Assembly: GCA_021323945.1 (NCBI GenBank)
Contig: JAJPKA010000017.1
Location: 157,990-221,989, forward strand
Reading direction: 5' to 3'
Length of the DNA stretch: 64,000 nt
Source of the DNA: Pseudomonadota bacterium
GTDB lineage: Bacteria; Desulfobacterota; Binatia; Binatales; Binataceae
This document shows, in pieces, positions 27,733 through 35,360 of the stretch. Under the pieces are notes generated by a model. It did no database searches. It was not told the DNA's origin and was given only the letters and a program-made list of their open reading frames with translations. Made by a program: the position numbers and the translations under genes. Position 1 is the first letter of the stretch; each line of letters begins with the position of its first letter.

Positions 27733-27845
27733 GGCCTGATTCCTGCGATTATCGACGAATCTGTTCTTATAATCGTGAAGGGCGTCGGCTGCGCCGCGCT
27801 CAGCGTGGCCTGATTCCTGCGATTATCGACGAATCTGTTCTTATA
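27733..27845. repeat. Pair of 39-bp direct repeats between two MFS genes
   Basis: The stretch 27733-27771 recurs without mismatch at 27807-27845, offset 74 bases, with a 35-base spacer. Each copy contains the inverted pentamers GATTC and GAATC. The first copy also has GATTAT facing ATAATC, which the second lacks because its right flank differs. The pair lies in the shared control region of two divergent exporter genes, so a regulator-binding role is plausible. A local duplication is the alternative. Confidence 0.85.
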
Positions 27846-27950
27846 GCCGGAAAGCCGCATGGAACGACAGTGCCGATTGAGCAGAATTGGCCGGCGAATT
27901 GCGATAGAAAAGCCGAATAAACCTGTTCAACCTCCGGAGCTGTAAATTGA

Positions 27951-29459
27951 ATGAGTGGGTCCGGATGGGGTACTTCTGAACCAGTGATGAATCCAGAGCC
28001 TGAGCCGGCGAACCGGTTTTCATTCGCCGTACCACTAATCGTTGGTTGCGCCTTGTTCATGCAAACGCTCGATTCCACCGTGATCGCGGTAGCGCTGCCT
28101 GCGATAGCGAAATCGATGCATCAAGATCCGATTCGGCTCAATCTGGCGATTACTTCGTATCTCTTGAGCCTGGCGGTTTTTATTCCGATTAGTGGTTGGG
28201 TGGCAGACCGTTTTGGAGCGCGCACGGTCTTTCGTGCGGCAATAATTATATTCACGCTCGGTTCGGCATTGTGCGCGCTGGCGACCAGCCTCTCACAGCT
28301 GATTGGCGCTCGCGTCGTGCAGGGTTTCGGGGGCGCGATGATGGTGCCGGTCGGCCGCATCCTGGTCCTCAAAAGCGTGTCCAAGACCGATCTGGTCGAT
28401 GCCATGTCATACCTGACGGTGCCGGCCGTATTTGGCCCGGTCGTTGGGCCTCCCGTCGGTGGTTTCATCGTAACTTATGCTTCATGGCGTTGGATTTTCC
28501 TGATTAACGTGCCAATTGGAATCCTCGGTGTGGCACTGGTCACAATTTATATTAGTGACTTTCGCGAGGAAGGAGTTTTTCCGCTCGATCTTCAAGGGTT
28601 TTTGCTGACCGGGTTGGGACTGGCCGGCTTGATGTTCGGTATCGAGACGATCGGCCGCGGCATGTTGCCGGTTTGGGTCGTGGCGGGCGCTTTGGTGAGC
28701 GGGACGATGTGTCTGACCTTGTACGTGTTTCATTCAAGGCGCGTCTCGAATCCAATTGTTGATTTAAGTCTGATGCGTATACCGACCTTTGCCGAGGCTA
28801 CCGTTAGTGGTTCCCTGGCGCGAATGGGCATAGGTGCGCTGCCTTTCCTGCTTGCAATGTTGCTGCAGATTGTTTTTGGCCTTACGCCGTTCGGTTCAGG
28901 CATGATAACCTTCGCAAGCGCCGCTGGTGCCCTGCTGATGAAACCGACCGCCGCTCCTATAATCCGACGATGGGGGTTTCGGCGAGTGCTCGTGGGTAAT
29001 GGCCTCATCAGTGGACTAATTTTGATGACTTACGCGCTGTTCCGGCCATCGACGCCCTACATCGTGATCATCCTGACACTGTTCATAGGCGGGTTTTTTC
29101 GGTCTTTGCAATTCACTTGTCTCGGCACCCTGACCTATGCGGATGTGCCCCCTTCGATGATGAGCAGCGCGAGCACGCTCGCCAGCATGGCCCAGCAGTT
29201 GTCGCTGAGTTTCGGAGTTACGACTGCCGCAATAATGCTTCATCTCAGCCTCCATCTGCGCGGTGCGCGTACGTTGGAGACACGCGACTTTATTGCGGCT
29301 TTTATTTTGACCGGAGTATTGGCGCTCATTTCAGCATTATTGTTTCTTCGACTCTCCTCCGATGCTGGCTGGGAGTTAAGCGGACACGAGCAAATTGCGG
29401 TCAGAGAAACAACGGAGGTCGCCGAGGCGGTGACGGAGGCGGCGGCGGAAGCCGATTAG
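27951..29459 (+). CDS. MFS multidrug exporter, DHA2 (EmrB/QacA) type
   Basis: Proton-driven drug efflux protein of the 14-helix class, 502 residues. Helix 1 carries the DHA2 motif LDSTVIAVALPAI, the loop after helix 2 reads GWVADRFGAR, and helix 5 has the antiporter motif (GPVVGPPVGGFI). A 17-residue acidic/Pro-rich leader and a Glu/Ala-rich tail lie in the cytoplasm. GGAG precedes the start. It is divergent from the Fsr-like exporter; the substrate is unknown. Confidence 0.92.
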   Translation: MSGSGWGTSEPVMNPEPEPANRFSFAVPLIVGCALFMQTLDSTVIAVALPAIAKSMHQDPIRLNLAITSYLLSLAVFIPISGWVADRFGARTVFRAAIIIFTLGSALCALATSLSQLIGARVVQGFGGAMMVPVGRILVLKSVSKTDLVDAMSYLTVPAVFGPVVGPPVGGFIVTYASWRWIFLINVPIGILGVALVTIYISDFREEGVFPLDLQGFLLTGLGLAGLMFGIETIGRGMLPVWVVAGALVSGTMCLTLYVFHSRRVSNPIVDLSLMRIPTFAEATVSGSLARMGIGALPFLLAMLLQIVFGLTPFGSGMITFASAAGALLMKPTAAPIIRRWGFRRVLVGNGLISGLILMTYALFRPSTPYIVIILTLFIGGFFRSLQFTCLGTLTYADVPPSMMSSASTLASMAQQLSLSFGVTTAAIMLHLSLHLRGARTLETRDFIAAFILTGVLALISALLFLRLSSDAGWELSGHEQIAVRETTEVAEAVTEAAAEAD

Positions 29460-29493
29460 GGCGGCCCAGGAACGCTGAAGTGCAAGCGAAGAT

Positions 29494-29952
29494 ATGAGAA
29501 TCAGTGAGAAAATCGAGGGCCTGTTTTTGCCGCGCAAGCGGATGGTGAATCGGTTGGCCGAGGTGGCTGCCGACGTGGAAACGCTTGCTTCCAACTTAAC
29601 CCGTCACGCTGAGATGTGCAGCTATTCCGGGATTCGAGCGAGTCTCAGTGAGCTAGCTGCGGCTGAGGCCCAGCAGGCCAACGCTATTCGCGAATTGTTG
29701 CTGCACGAAGGTATCTCGCTCGGGATGCATCAGAAACCGGTTAAAGAAGGGTCAAATAATTGGGAGCGGCTGCGGAATGACCTGGCGCTTCAGAGCAAAA
29801 TTCTACGTGCGCTCCATTCTCTATTCTCCGAATGGAGTGGAATAGACCCCCAAGTCGCCGAACGGTTGCGTGAGTGCGCCGTCGAAGAAGAGCGACGAAT
29901 AGAGCGACTCCGCGATTTAACCTTGCGCTGCGACCCGCAGGCGCTAGATTGA
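29494..29952 (+). CDS. Helical protein of unknown function
   Basis: I do not recognise this 152-residue protein. It is predicted almost wholly alpha-helical, with charged heptad-like stretches (RLAEVAADVETLASNL, AAAEAQQANAIREL, ERLRECAVEEERRIERL). The overall look is that of a ferritin-like or four-helix-bundle protein, but no metal-binding ExxH set is evident. It begins 34 bases after the drug exporter and may be co-transcribed with it. It ends at a strong hairpin. Confidence 0.75.
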   Translation: MRISEKIEGLFLPRKRMVNRLAEVAADVETLASNLTRHAEMCSYSGIRASLSELAAAEAQQANAIRELLLHEGISLGMHQKPVKEGSNNWERLRNDLALQSKILRALHSLFSEWSGIDPQVAERLRECAVEEERRIERLRDLTLRCDPQALD

Positions 29953-29961
29953 CCCGGGCCA

Positions 29962-29994
29962 GCGGAGAGATGAGGTCGTCGACCTTCTCTCCGC
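29962..29994. terminator. Two-part hairpin between convergent genes
   Basis: GCGGAGAGA (29962-29970) pairs with TCTCTCCGC (29986-29994). Inside, AGGTC (29973-29977) pairs with GACCT (29981-29985), leaving a 2-base bulge and a 3-base loop. It lies between the helical protein and the convergent cyclase gene and could stop transcription from both sides. There is no T-run on either strand. Confidence 0.5.
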
Positions 29995-30012
29995 GTGGCT
30001 CAGCGGCCTGAA

Positions 30013-31206
30013 CTACTTGATCGCCAGTGCGTTGGGAGGTGAACCGACCCCTCCCGGAATATTCAATGGGGCGGAGGTGAAAAAGAATTCATAGCAGTTG
30101 TCATTGGCACAGTCGTCAGCCAATTCCTCGAGATTCCACATTTCACCGATAGGCATGCCGAAGAATGACAACATATGAAAATGGAGCAGGTCTCGAGCCT
30201 GCATGAAATCGGCGGCCTGCGGTGGTGGAATCGCTTCGAGCCCGGGCGAATCGGAACCAACCGCTGCGATATGCTGTTCCCACAGCCATCGCGCGGTCCG
30301 CTGCGAGCCCTCAAGTCCTGGTGACTTTGTGTCGCGAGCGAGTTCTGCTCTTTGGTCGTCGCTCATCGAAAGATAAGCCTTGGTCCAGCCTACTCGCACG
30401 AGCAAGATATCCCCGGGCCATACCTGCGTGCCCTGTGCCTCGAGGGTGGCCAGCAGATCTTCAAGCGGGATCACGTCATTGGTCGTACAGTCAAGATGTT
30501 TACCCTGCCGCTCGTAGTATCGAGCGACATCAGCAAGGATCCCGCGGCCGGCGATTCCGCGCCGCGCCAGATTATCGATGCCTAACTTGGAGCCCCCGTA
30601 GCCTGTTACTTGGTCGTCAGGGATGCCGTTGTAAGCGCCATATTGGGGGTGCTTGACGTGCGAGAGCGCATCCCATTGAGACGAGGCTTGTGGATAAAAG
30701 TTATCGAGATAGTCATCGAGGATGTAACTCGCGAAGCGTTTAATCTCGTGACGATGTTTGCCTCGCGTGAACAAGGGCGGGTCGGGAATGTTAATCGGCA
30801 AATTGAGTGCAAAGACTCTGCCTTTGCGAATGAACTTGGATGCCAGCACGACCCGCTCGGGGGTCAAAAGATTAATCGTGCCGAGTTGATCGTCGTTACC
30901 AAATACTCCCCATGCGGCACCGGCCGGCGCACCTTCGCGAATAGGCAACTGATCGTACGAAGGTACTTCTGCGGGAATCGGCCGAAGTTCCGGCGCGCTG
31001 ACTTGAGGTTGGCTGACAGGTTTGCGTGATCGCGCCTGCGGTCGCCTCGATGTCCTGCTGGAAACCATTTTCTTTAAGGCTTTGGCCTTGGGTCTGGGCA
31101 TTGCCTTCGCCTTGGGCATGGGCTTCTGCTTTGGCTTTGCCTTAGCCACTGTTCTGCTCCGCGCCGCAGCCTTCGGGGAGCGAGTCTTAGTCATCGTTTT
31201 GGCCAT
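30013..31206 (-). CDS. Cyclase-family (kynurenine-formamidase-like) hydrolase with a histone-like N-terminal tail
   Basis: Residues about 84-397 form a cyclase-family domain (PF04199 type): AWGVFGNDDQLGTINLL, then QWDALSH with Trp178, Asp179 and His183 as the probable metal site, and late blocks GSDSPGLEA and FFFTSAPL. Members hydrolyse N-formylkynurenine or related amides and esters. Residues 1-72 are unlike the family: 23 Lys/Arg in the first 62 residues, no acidic residue before Glu73, and repeated KAK/KPM/PRPK units as in histone H1. The ATG at 31206 has GGGGG at good spacing. No in-frame start codon exists between Met47 and the domain, so at least part of the tail must be translated. Confidence 0.9.
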   Translation of the reverse strand: MAKTMTKTRSPKAAARSRTVAKAKPKQKPMPKAKAMPRPKAKALKKMVSSRTSRRPQARSRKPVSQPQVSAPELRPIPAEVPSYDQLPIREGAPAGAAWGVFGNDDQLGTINLLTPERVVLASKFIRKGRVFALNLPINIPDPPLFTRGKHRHEIKRFASYILDDYLDNFYPQASSQWDALSHVKHPQYGAYNGIPDDQVTGYGGSKLGIDNLARRGIAGRGILADVARYYERQGKHLDCTTNDVIPLEDLLATLEAQGTQVWPGDILLVRVGWTKAYLSMSDDQRAELARDTKSPGLEGSQRTARWLWEQHIAAVGSDSPGLEAIPPPQAADFMQARDLLHFHMLSFFGMPIGEMWNLEELADDCANDNCYEFFFTSAPLNIPGGVGSPPNALAIK

Positions 31207-31261
31207 CGATTACCCCCGTAGCGATTTTCGACATCCGCTAACCATGCTTTCTTCTAAATAC

Positions 31262-31271
31262 TATCGCGATA
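31262..31271. promoter_or_regulatory. Short AT-rich palindrome between the cyclase gene and rpsF
   Basis: TATCGCGATA is a perfect 10-bp palindrome inside an AT-rich stretch (31245-31310) with several TATA-like boxes. It is the only promoter-like region in the 267-base gap between these divergent genes. An operator or promoter is plausible but not shown. Confidence 0.25.
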
Positions 31272-31436
31272 TACTATACAAGAGCCCCCTTTATATTGTT
31301 TTGACTATGCGCCCCGAGGGCTGACTGGCGAGCCCGAACCCCATGACCGTTTGCGCTGAACCACATCAGGGGAATAGCTAACTACGCCGCTTGTCAGGCT
31401 GAGATCCTCTTGGTAGCATCCTTGTGCTCCTTGCTC

Positions 31437-31466
31437 CCTTCGGGGGGCTTTAGCCGAAAGGAGGTG
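31437..31466 (+). promoter_or_regulatory. rpsF leader hairpin overlapping the ribosome-binding site
   Basis: CCTTCGG (31437-31443) can pair with CCGAAAGG (31454-31461) with one bulged A. The right arm overlaps the strong ribosome site AAAGGAGGTG (31457-31466). rpsF leaders in many bacteria hold a structure bound by S6:S18 with an exposed CCG; this hairpin contains CCG but I cannot show that it is that motif. Confidence 0.4.
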
Positions 31467-31473
31467 CGCGCAA

Positions 31474-31974
31474 TTGCGCCGTTACGAGACAATCTTTATT
31501 CTCCGCACAGATCTCGGCGAATCAGTCCAGAAAGAGTCCATTCGGCGGTTCGAAAACATCATTCGAGCCAGTGGCGGTGAGATCATTGAGACCGACGAAT
31601 GGGGACTCCGTGACCTTGCCTATCCAATTAAAGGCGAACGTCGCGGGTATTACGTACGGCTGGATTACGGCGGCAACGGCGCCACGATGAACGAGATCGA
31701 GCGCAATCTGAAACTTTCCGACGGTGTCCTGCGCTTTCTTTCCGTGTTGGTTGACCGTGAGATCGACCCTGCGGCAGTTCGTGCTGATCTGGAAGCACAT
31801 CGTCGACGGAGTGCCGAGGCTCGCGCGGCGGCTGAAGCCGCTCGCGCCGCGGCCGAAACCTCCCATGCTGCTGGTGTCGATGCCACTCCCGAAGAGGAGC
31901 AGCCTGGCGCGGAGGAGGATCAGCTCGCAGGTGATTTGGAGACCACTGAGACATCGGGAGAAGGAGAGTCTTAG
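31474..31974 (+). CDS. rpsF: 30S ribosomal protein S6
   Basis: Small-subunit protein that pairs with S18 on the platform. The core (residues 1-100, RRYETIFILRTDL, WGLRDLAYPIKGERRGYY, RFLSVLVDRE) is typical. A C-terminal extension of about 60 residues rich in Ala and Glu brings the length to 166; acidic tails occur on S6 elsewhere. The start is TTG at 31474, eight bases after the near-perfect ribosome site AAAGGAGGTG. It heads the rpsF-rpsR-DUF2232-rplI cluster. Confidence 0.97.
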   Translation: MRRYETIFILRTDLGESVQKESIRRFENIIRASGGEIIETDEWGLRDLAYPIKGERRGYYVRLDYGGNGATMNEIERNLKLSDGVLRFLSVLVDREIDPAAVRADLEAHRRRSAEARAAAEAARAAAETSHAAGVDATPEEEQPGAEEDQLAGDLETTETSGEGES

Positions 31975-32113
31975 GTCGCTACGAGGGCAAATTGAAGTCT
32001 TGACGGGTGTTGAACTGGCTAGGTTGAAATTTGGCGATTGGATTGGCGAGGAGCTAACTCAAATTCGCTTTAGAACACGCCTTGGCTAGTCCTTTAACAA
32101 CCAAAAAACGAAG

Positions 32114-32443
32114 ATGGCCGATCAAGAATCCGATGAAGCCGTTGGCTTAGGTACGGAGATATCCGAATCGCGTGCTCAACGTGTCCGTAGCGAGGCTGAG
32201 AGCCGTGCACCGGGACGTCGGCGGCCAGGCGGACGCCGGAAAGTGTGCAGGTTCTGTGCCGACAAGACACTTGCGGTTGACTACAAGGATGTTCGAACGT
32301 TGGGAAGCTTTATTACCGAGGGAGGTAAGATCGTTCCTAGCAGAACTTCCGGCAACTGCGCCAAGCATCAAAGACAACTAGCAGTCGCGATAAAACGCGC
32401 ACGCATCCTGGCTTTGCTGCCATTCTCGACACTGGGACTCTGA
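32114..32443 (+). CDS. rpsR: 30S ribosomal protein S18 (zinc-binding type)
   Basis: Binds S6 on the 30S platform. It has the zinc-type ligand set Cys45, Cys48, Cys82 and His85 (CRFC and CAKH). The core from residue 43 (KVCRFCADK to [17 protein letters not shown]) is conserved. An Arg/Glu-rich extension of about 40 residues precedes it, giving 109 in all. The 139 bases between rpsF and rpsR hold no ssb gene, which often sits there. Confidence 0.97.
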   Translation: MADQESDEAVGLGTEISESRAQRVRSEAESRAPGRRRPGGRRKVCRFCADKTLAVDYKDVRTLGSFITEGGKIVPSRTSGNCAKHQRQLAVAIKRARILALLPFSTLGL

Positions 32444-32463
32444 CATCGAATCCGCCGCGTCTC

Positions 32464-33423
32464 GTGCGAGTAAGGAACATCGTGGCCATCGCTCGGGCAT
32501 CATTCGCATCAGCTTTGATGTTTTTGGCAGGGGCAACGGTGCCCCTCCTGGGCGGCGTCATAATGATCTTCGCGCCCGCTCCACTACTGACCTATGCGAC
32601 CGGTTTTCCCCATGCGCTTTCTCGCATTAGCATAGCAATTGCCGTGGCCACCTCGCTGGTGGCCTTGAGTGCCGGATTCGCACCGGCGCTCGGATATCTC
32701 GTCATCTTCGGCCTTGGCGCCGTATCTATGTGCTTCATGCTGCAGCGCAGGCTCGCGTTCGAATTGATCGTCTTCGGGGTAACCATGTTGCTGGTGGCAG
32801 CGGGAGTAGTTTTGGCGTTGCTCTGGGCTGGTTCCTTCGATGCGCTGGCGCATCTAATCCGTCGTGAACTAGCGGGGGCAATGGCTTGGGCGGAGGGGTT
32901 CTACAAGGATTTGGGTGTCGAGACCGCACTTACCCCCGAAAGCCGCGCCTATATTTTGGAGACGGCCAAGTGGTTAGCGCCGGCTCTAAGCGTGATGCTG
33001 GTAGCGCTGATGGTTTTGCTCAATTTAGCAGTCTTTTGGCGACTGACCGGAAAGGAGCAGCGGGTTGGCTACGCTCTCTTCGGCGACCTAGCACGATGGT
33101 CTGCACCAGAGTGGTTGGTGTGGCCCTTATTGGTTAGCGGATTCGGGTGGTTTATTCCAATCCAATGGATTGCTAATGTCGCTTTAGATTGCTTTCTTTG
33201 TATAATGGCGGTTTATCTTGGTCAAGGGTTTGCCATAATGGCGTTCTACTTTAGACATTTAAGAATGCCGGCGCTTGCGCGAGGCTTGATTTATTTTGTC
33301 ACAATGGCTCAACCGCTCTTAGTTGGTCTGACTGCGATCGTTGGTCTTTTTGATCTATGGTTCGATTTCCGCCGTTTGAAGGGTCCTGATGCGGCGACTC
33401 GCAACGTGGGAAATTTCTTGTAA
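32464..33423 (+). CDS. DUF2232 membrane protein
   Basis: Integral membrane protein of 319 residues with about eight hydrophobic segments, of the YybS/DUF2232 type. Such genes are often found between rpsR and rplI, exactly as here. The start is a GTG at 32464, 20 bases after rpsR. The function of the family is unknown. Paired position with two ribosomal genes implies co-transcription. Confidence 0.85.
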   Translation: MRVRNIVAIARASFASALMFLAGATVPLLGGVIMIFAPAPLLTYATGFPHALSRISIAIAVATSLVALSAGFAPALGYLVIFGLGAVSMCFMLQRRLAFELIVFGVTMLLVAAGVVLALLWAGSFDALAHLIRRELAGAMAWAEGFYKDLGVETALTPESRAYILETAKWLAPALSVMLVALMVLLNLAVFWRLTGKEQRVGYALFGDLARWSAPEWLVWPLLVSGFGWFIPIQWIANVALDCFLCIMAVYLGQGFAIMAFYFRHLRMPALARGLIYFVTMAQPLLVGLTAIVGLFDLWFDFRRLKGPDAATRNVGNFL

Positions 33424-33447
33424 GAATAAAGCGTCCGTGAGGCAGGG

Positions 33448-33903
33448 ATGAACGTCCAAGTAATCCTAAATGAGGATTTGCCGAACTTGGGACGCCCGGG
33501 AGACGTGGTCAAAGTGCGTGCAGGCTATGCTCGTAATTATTTGCTGCCGCGCAAGCTCGCTGTCGAAGCAAATCCACGCAATCTTCGGGCCTTTGAACAT
33601 CAGAAGCGGCTGGCGATGGCGAAGAGGGAGGCTCTGCGAGCCCAAGCCATGAGCCAAAAGGAAAGGATCGAAGCGCTGCATCTAAAACTGACTGCTCATG
33701 CAGGTGAGGAAGGTAAGTTATTCGGTTCCGTCACCAACCTCGACCTTGAACGTGCGCTGCATCAACATGGCTTTGTCGTTGACAGGCGCCGAATTCTATT
33801 AACGGAACCAATCAAACAGCTCGGAGACTATAGTGTAACGATTAGGCTGCAGCCCGAAGTGGATGCCAAGTTAAAGTTCAGCGTTATTGCCTCGACCGAT
33901 TGA
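33448..33903 (+). CDS. rplI: 50S ribosomal protein L9
   Basis: Elongated 151-residue large-subunit protein. The N-terminal rRNA-binding domain (MNVQVILNEDLPNLGRPGDVVKV, then YARNYLLPRKLA), the long connecting helix and the C-terminal domain (GKLFGSVTN to GDYSVTIRL) are all intact. It ends the ribosomal cluster. Confidence 0.98.
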   Translation: MNVQVILNEDLPNLGRPGDVVKVRAGYARNYLLPRKLAVEANPRNLRAFEHQKRLAMAKREALRAQAMSQKERIEALHLKLTAHAGEEGKLFGSVTNLDLERALHQHGFVVDRRRILLTEPIKQLGDYSVTIRLQPEVDAKLKFSVIASTD

Positions 33904-33919
33904 ACCGCCGATAAAAAAG

Positions 33920-34555
33920 ATGAAGCTTTATGACTTCCTACCTTGCCCGTTCGGCCAGAAAGTGCGAATTGTGCTGGCCGAAAAGGGCCTTTCCTACGAG
34001 CTTGTTGAGATTGATCTCACTCAAGGTGACCAACGACGACCCGAATTCAGGCGTCTAAACCCCTTCGGGCGTGTTCCCGTCCTGGTCGATGAAGACACGA
34101 CAGTCTATGACTCAACCATTATCGCCGAATATCTCGAAGACGAATATCCTGAGCCACCGCTCTTGCCGGCAGTCGGTTCGAGCGCCCTGCGGGCCTTGGC
34201 GAGGACGTGGGAGGATATTGCTGATACGTCCTTTACGGTTCAAGTTGGCCAGCTGATGCTTGAAATGAGCAAGCCCGAGGGCGAGCGCGACGCCAATCGG
34301 ATCCAACGCTTGCAGCAATGGATTGAGCAGATGCTCACGTTTTTGAACCATCAACTTCAGGGTCAGGATTTTTTGGCCTCCCAATTCTCGGTGGCAGACA
34401 TTGGCTTCGTGCCGCGTTTGCTCATTTTGAAGGAATTGGGCCTGGACCCGGCGGCCAATCGAGGCAATATCGATGGTTGGATAAAGCGCATGCTTGAGCG
34501 GCCCAGCATCCAAAATTTGCAAGGTGTTACAGTCCAGCCGATAGCCGGAATATAA
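33920..34555 (+). CDS. Glutathione S-transferase family protein
   Basis: Two-domain GST-like protein, 211 residues from the ATG at 33920. The thioredoxin-like N-domain has DFLPCPFGQKVRI, with Cys in the position used by beta/omega-class or CPxC-related members, and NPFGRVPVL and DSTIIAEYL for glutathione contact. The all-helical C-domain includes FSVADI. An earlier start at 33887 would overlap rplI and is less likely. It may be co-transcribed with rplI, but a functional link is not evident. Confidence 0.9.
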   Translation: MKLYDFLPCPFGQKVRIVLAEKGLSYELVEIDLTQGDQRRPEFRRLNPFGRVPVLVDEDTTVYDSTIIAEYLEDEYPEPPLLPAVGSSALRALARTWEDIADTSFTVQVGQLMLEMSKPEGERDANRIQRLQQWIEQMLTFLNHQLQGQDFLASQFSVADIGFVPRLLILKELGLDPAANRGNIDGWIKRMLERPSIQNLQGVTVQPIAGI

Positions 34556-34588
34556 AGCAGGGTTGCAACGGGGGTCAGGAAATTAAGA

Positions 34589-34613
34589 CGCCGCCGGGGA
34601 AGTACCGGCGGCG
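34589..34613 (+). terminator. Hairpin after the GST gene
   Basis: A perfect 9-bp GC stem (34589-34597 with 34605-34613) with a 7-base loop, 34 bases past the GST stop. No T-run follows, so factor-independent termination is not assured. Confidence 0.5.
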
Positions 34614-34685
34614 CTCAACCGAAAGCTCTAACCGCATTCGCGGCCAAGTGAGTTTCTCAGCTCTCGTCCCTTTCAGTCAGAGCCT

Positions 34686-34988
34686 TTACCTCAGCTCGCC
34701 AACCTCTGAGAGCTCGTCCTCATCGATACGAGGCGCGACCCCCGTCAAGCGGAAAACGAGTTTGGCCGAGAATAGCTTATTTCCGAGCCGCCCCTGGGGC
34801 TTCAGCATTCCGCCATGGCGTCGGCATCTGGGACAGGCCATGGTACCACTCAATAGGCTGGCATTAGCGGGAGTGACCCGTAAATCGAACGTATGGCCAC
34901 AACCCGGGTTCTGGCAAGTGGTACGGTAAACAACGCCACCCTCGGACTTGTTCCTATGGGTTTCGTGAGTGACGGGTTCGCACTGCAT
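34686..34988 (-). CDS. Small zinc-ribbon protein of unknown function
   Basis: A 100-residue protein with four cysteines spaced as a zinc ribbon: Cys25 and Cys30 (CQNPGC), then Cys52 and Cys55 (CPRC). The rest is polar. I do not recognise a named family. It is very likely a real gene because GGGAGGGAGG lies directly upstream of its ATG at good spacing. A 26-bp palindrome lies about 70 bases upstream, between it and glgC. A role in nucleic-acid or metal binding is possible. Confidence 0.75.
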   Translation of the reverse strand: MQCEPVTHETHRNKSEGGVVYRTTCQNPGCGHTFDLRVTPANASLLSGTMACPRCRRHGGMLKPQGRLGNKLFSAKLVFRLTGVAPRIDEDELSEVGELR

Positions 34989-35055
34989 TTTCTTTACCTC
35001 CCTCCCTAACCGGAAAGGGTCTGAAGTGTCAGCTCGCCATTTTCAGGTAGCTGCA

Positions 35056-35081
35056 CATTAGACGTAAATATACGGCTAATG
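35056..35081. promoter_or_regulatory. 26-bp operator-like palindrome
   Basis: The dyad runs from CATTAG at 35056-35061 to CTAATG at 35076-35081, with CGT (35063-35065) facing ACG (35072-35074). Eleven of thirteen base pairs match across the centre. It lies in the 372-base gap between the divergent zinc-ribbon gene and glgC and has the form of a site for a dimeric regulator. Confidence 0.6.
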
Positions 35082-35360
35082 TTTCGAACGCAATGATTGT
35101 GCCGAACACAACTTATAGCGAAGGCAAGAAAACCTCGATGCTTTCGAGCCAGGAACAGGAGAGGGGAGGCGCGTCGACTCTGCAAATTGGCCAAAGCGCA
35201 TCAAGTCAGAGACATTTGCAACACTCAAGAATCGAGCCCGGCGCCAGACGACCCGGCACGAGTTTCGTTGGGCAGAGTCCGCACGGTTTAGGCGTTGCGC
35301 TTACTCTTCGCGCTAAAGATTCTATATTCTGAATGATGAACGGGATTCAGCAGCACGACC
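35082..35360. other. glgC upstream region, no gene
   Basis: No supported gene in this part of the 34989-35360 gap. TATATT (35323-35328), with TTACTC (35301-35306) 16 bases earlier, is a weak promoter candidate for glgC. The short plus-strand frames here have no family features. Confidence 0.45.

Noticed and set aside
27612-27920. A 102-codon plus-strand frame across the 39-bp repeats
   Set aside because: It overlaps the start of the Fsr-like gene and repeats part of its own sequence because of the DNA repeat; no ribosome site.
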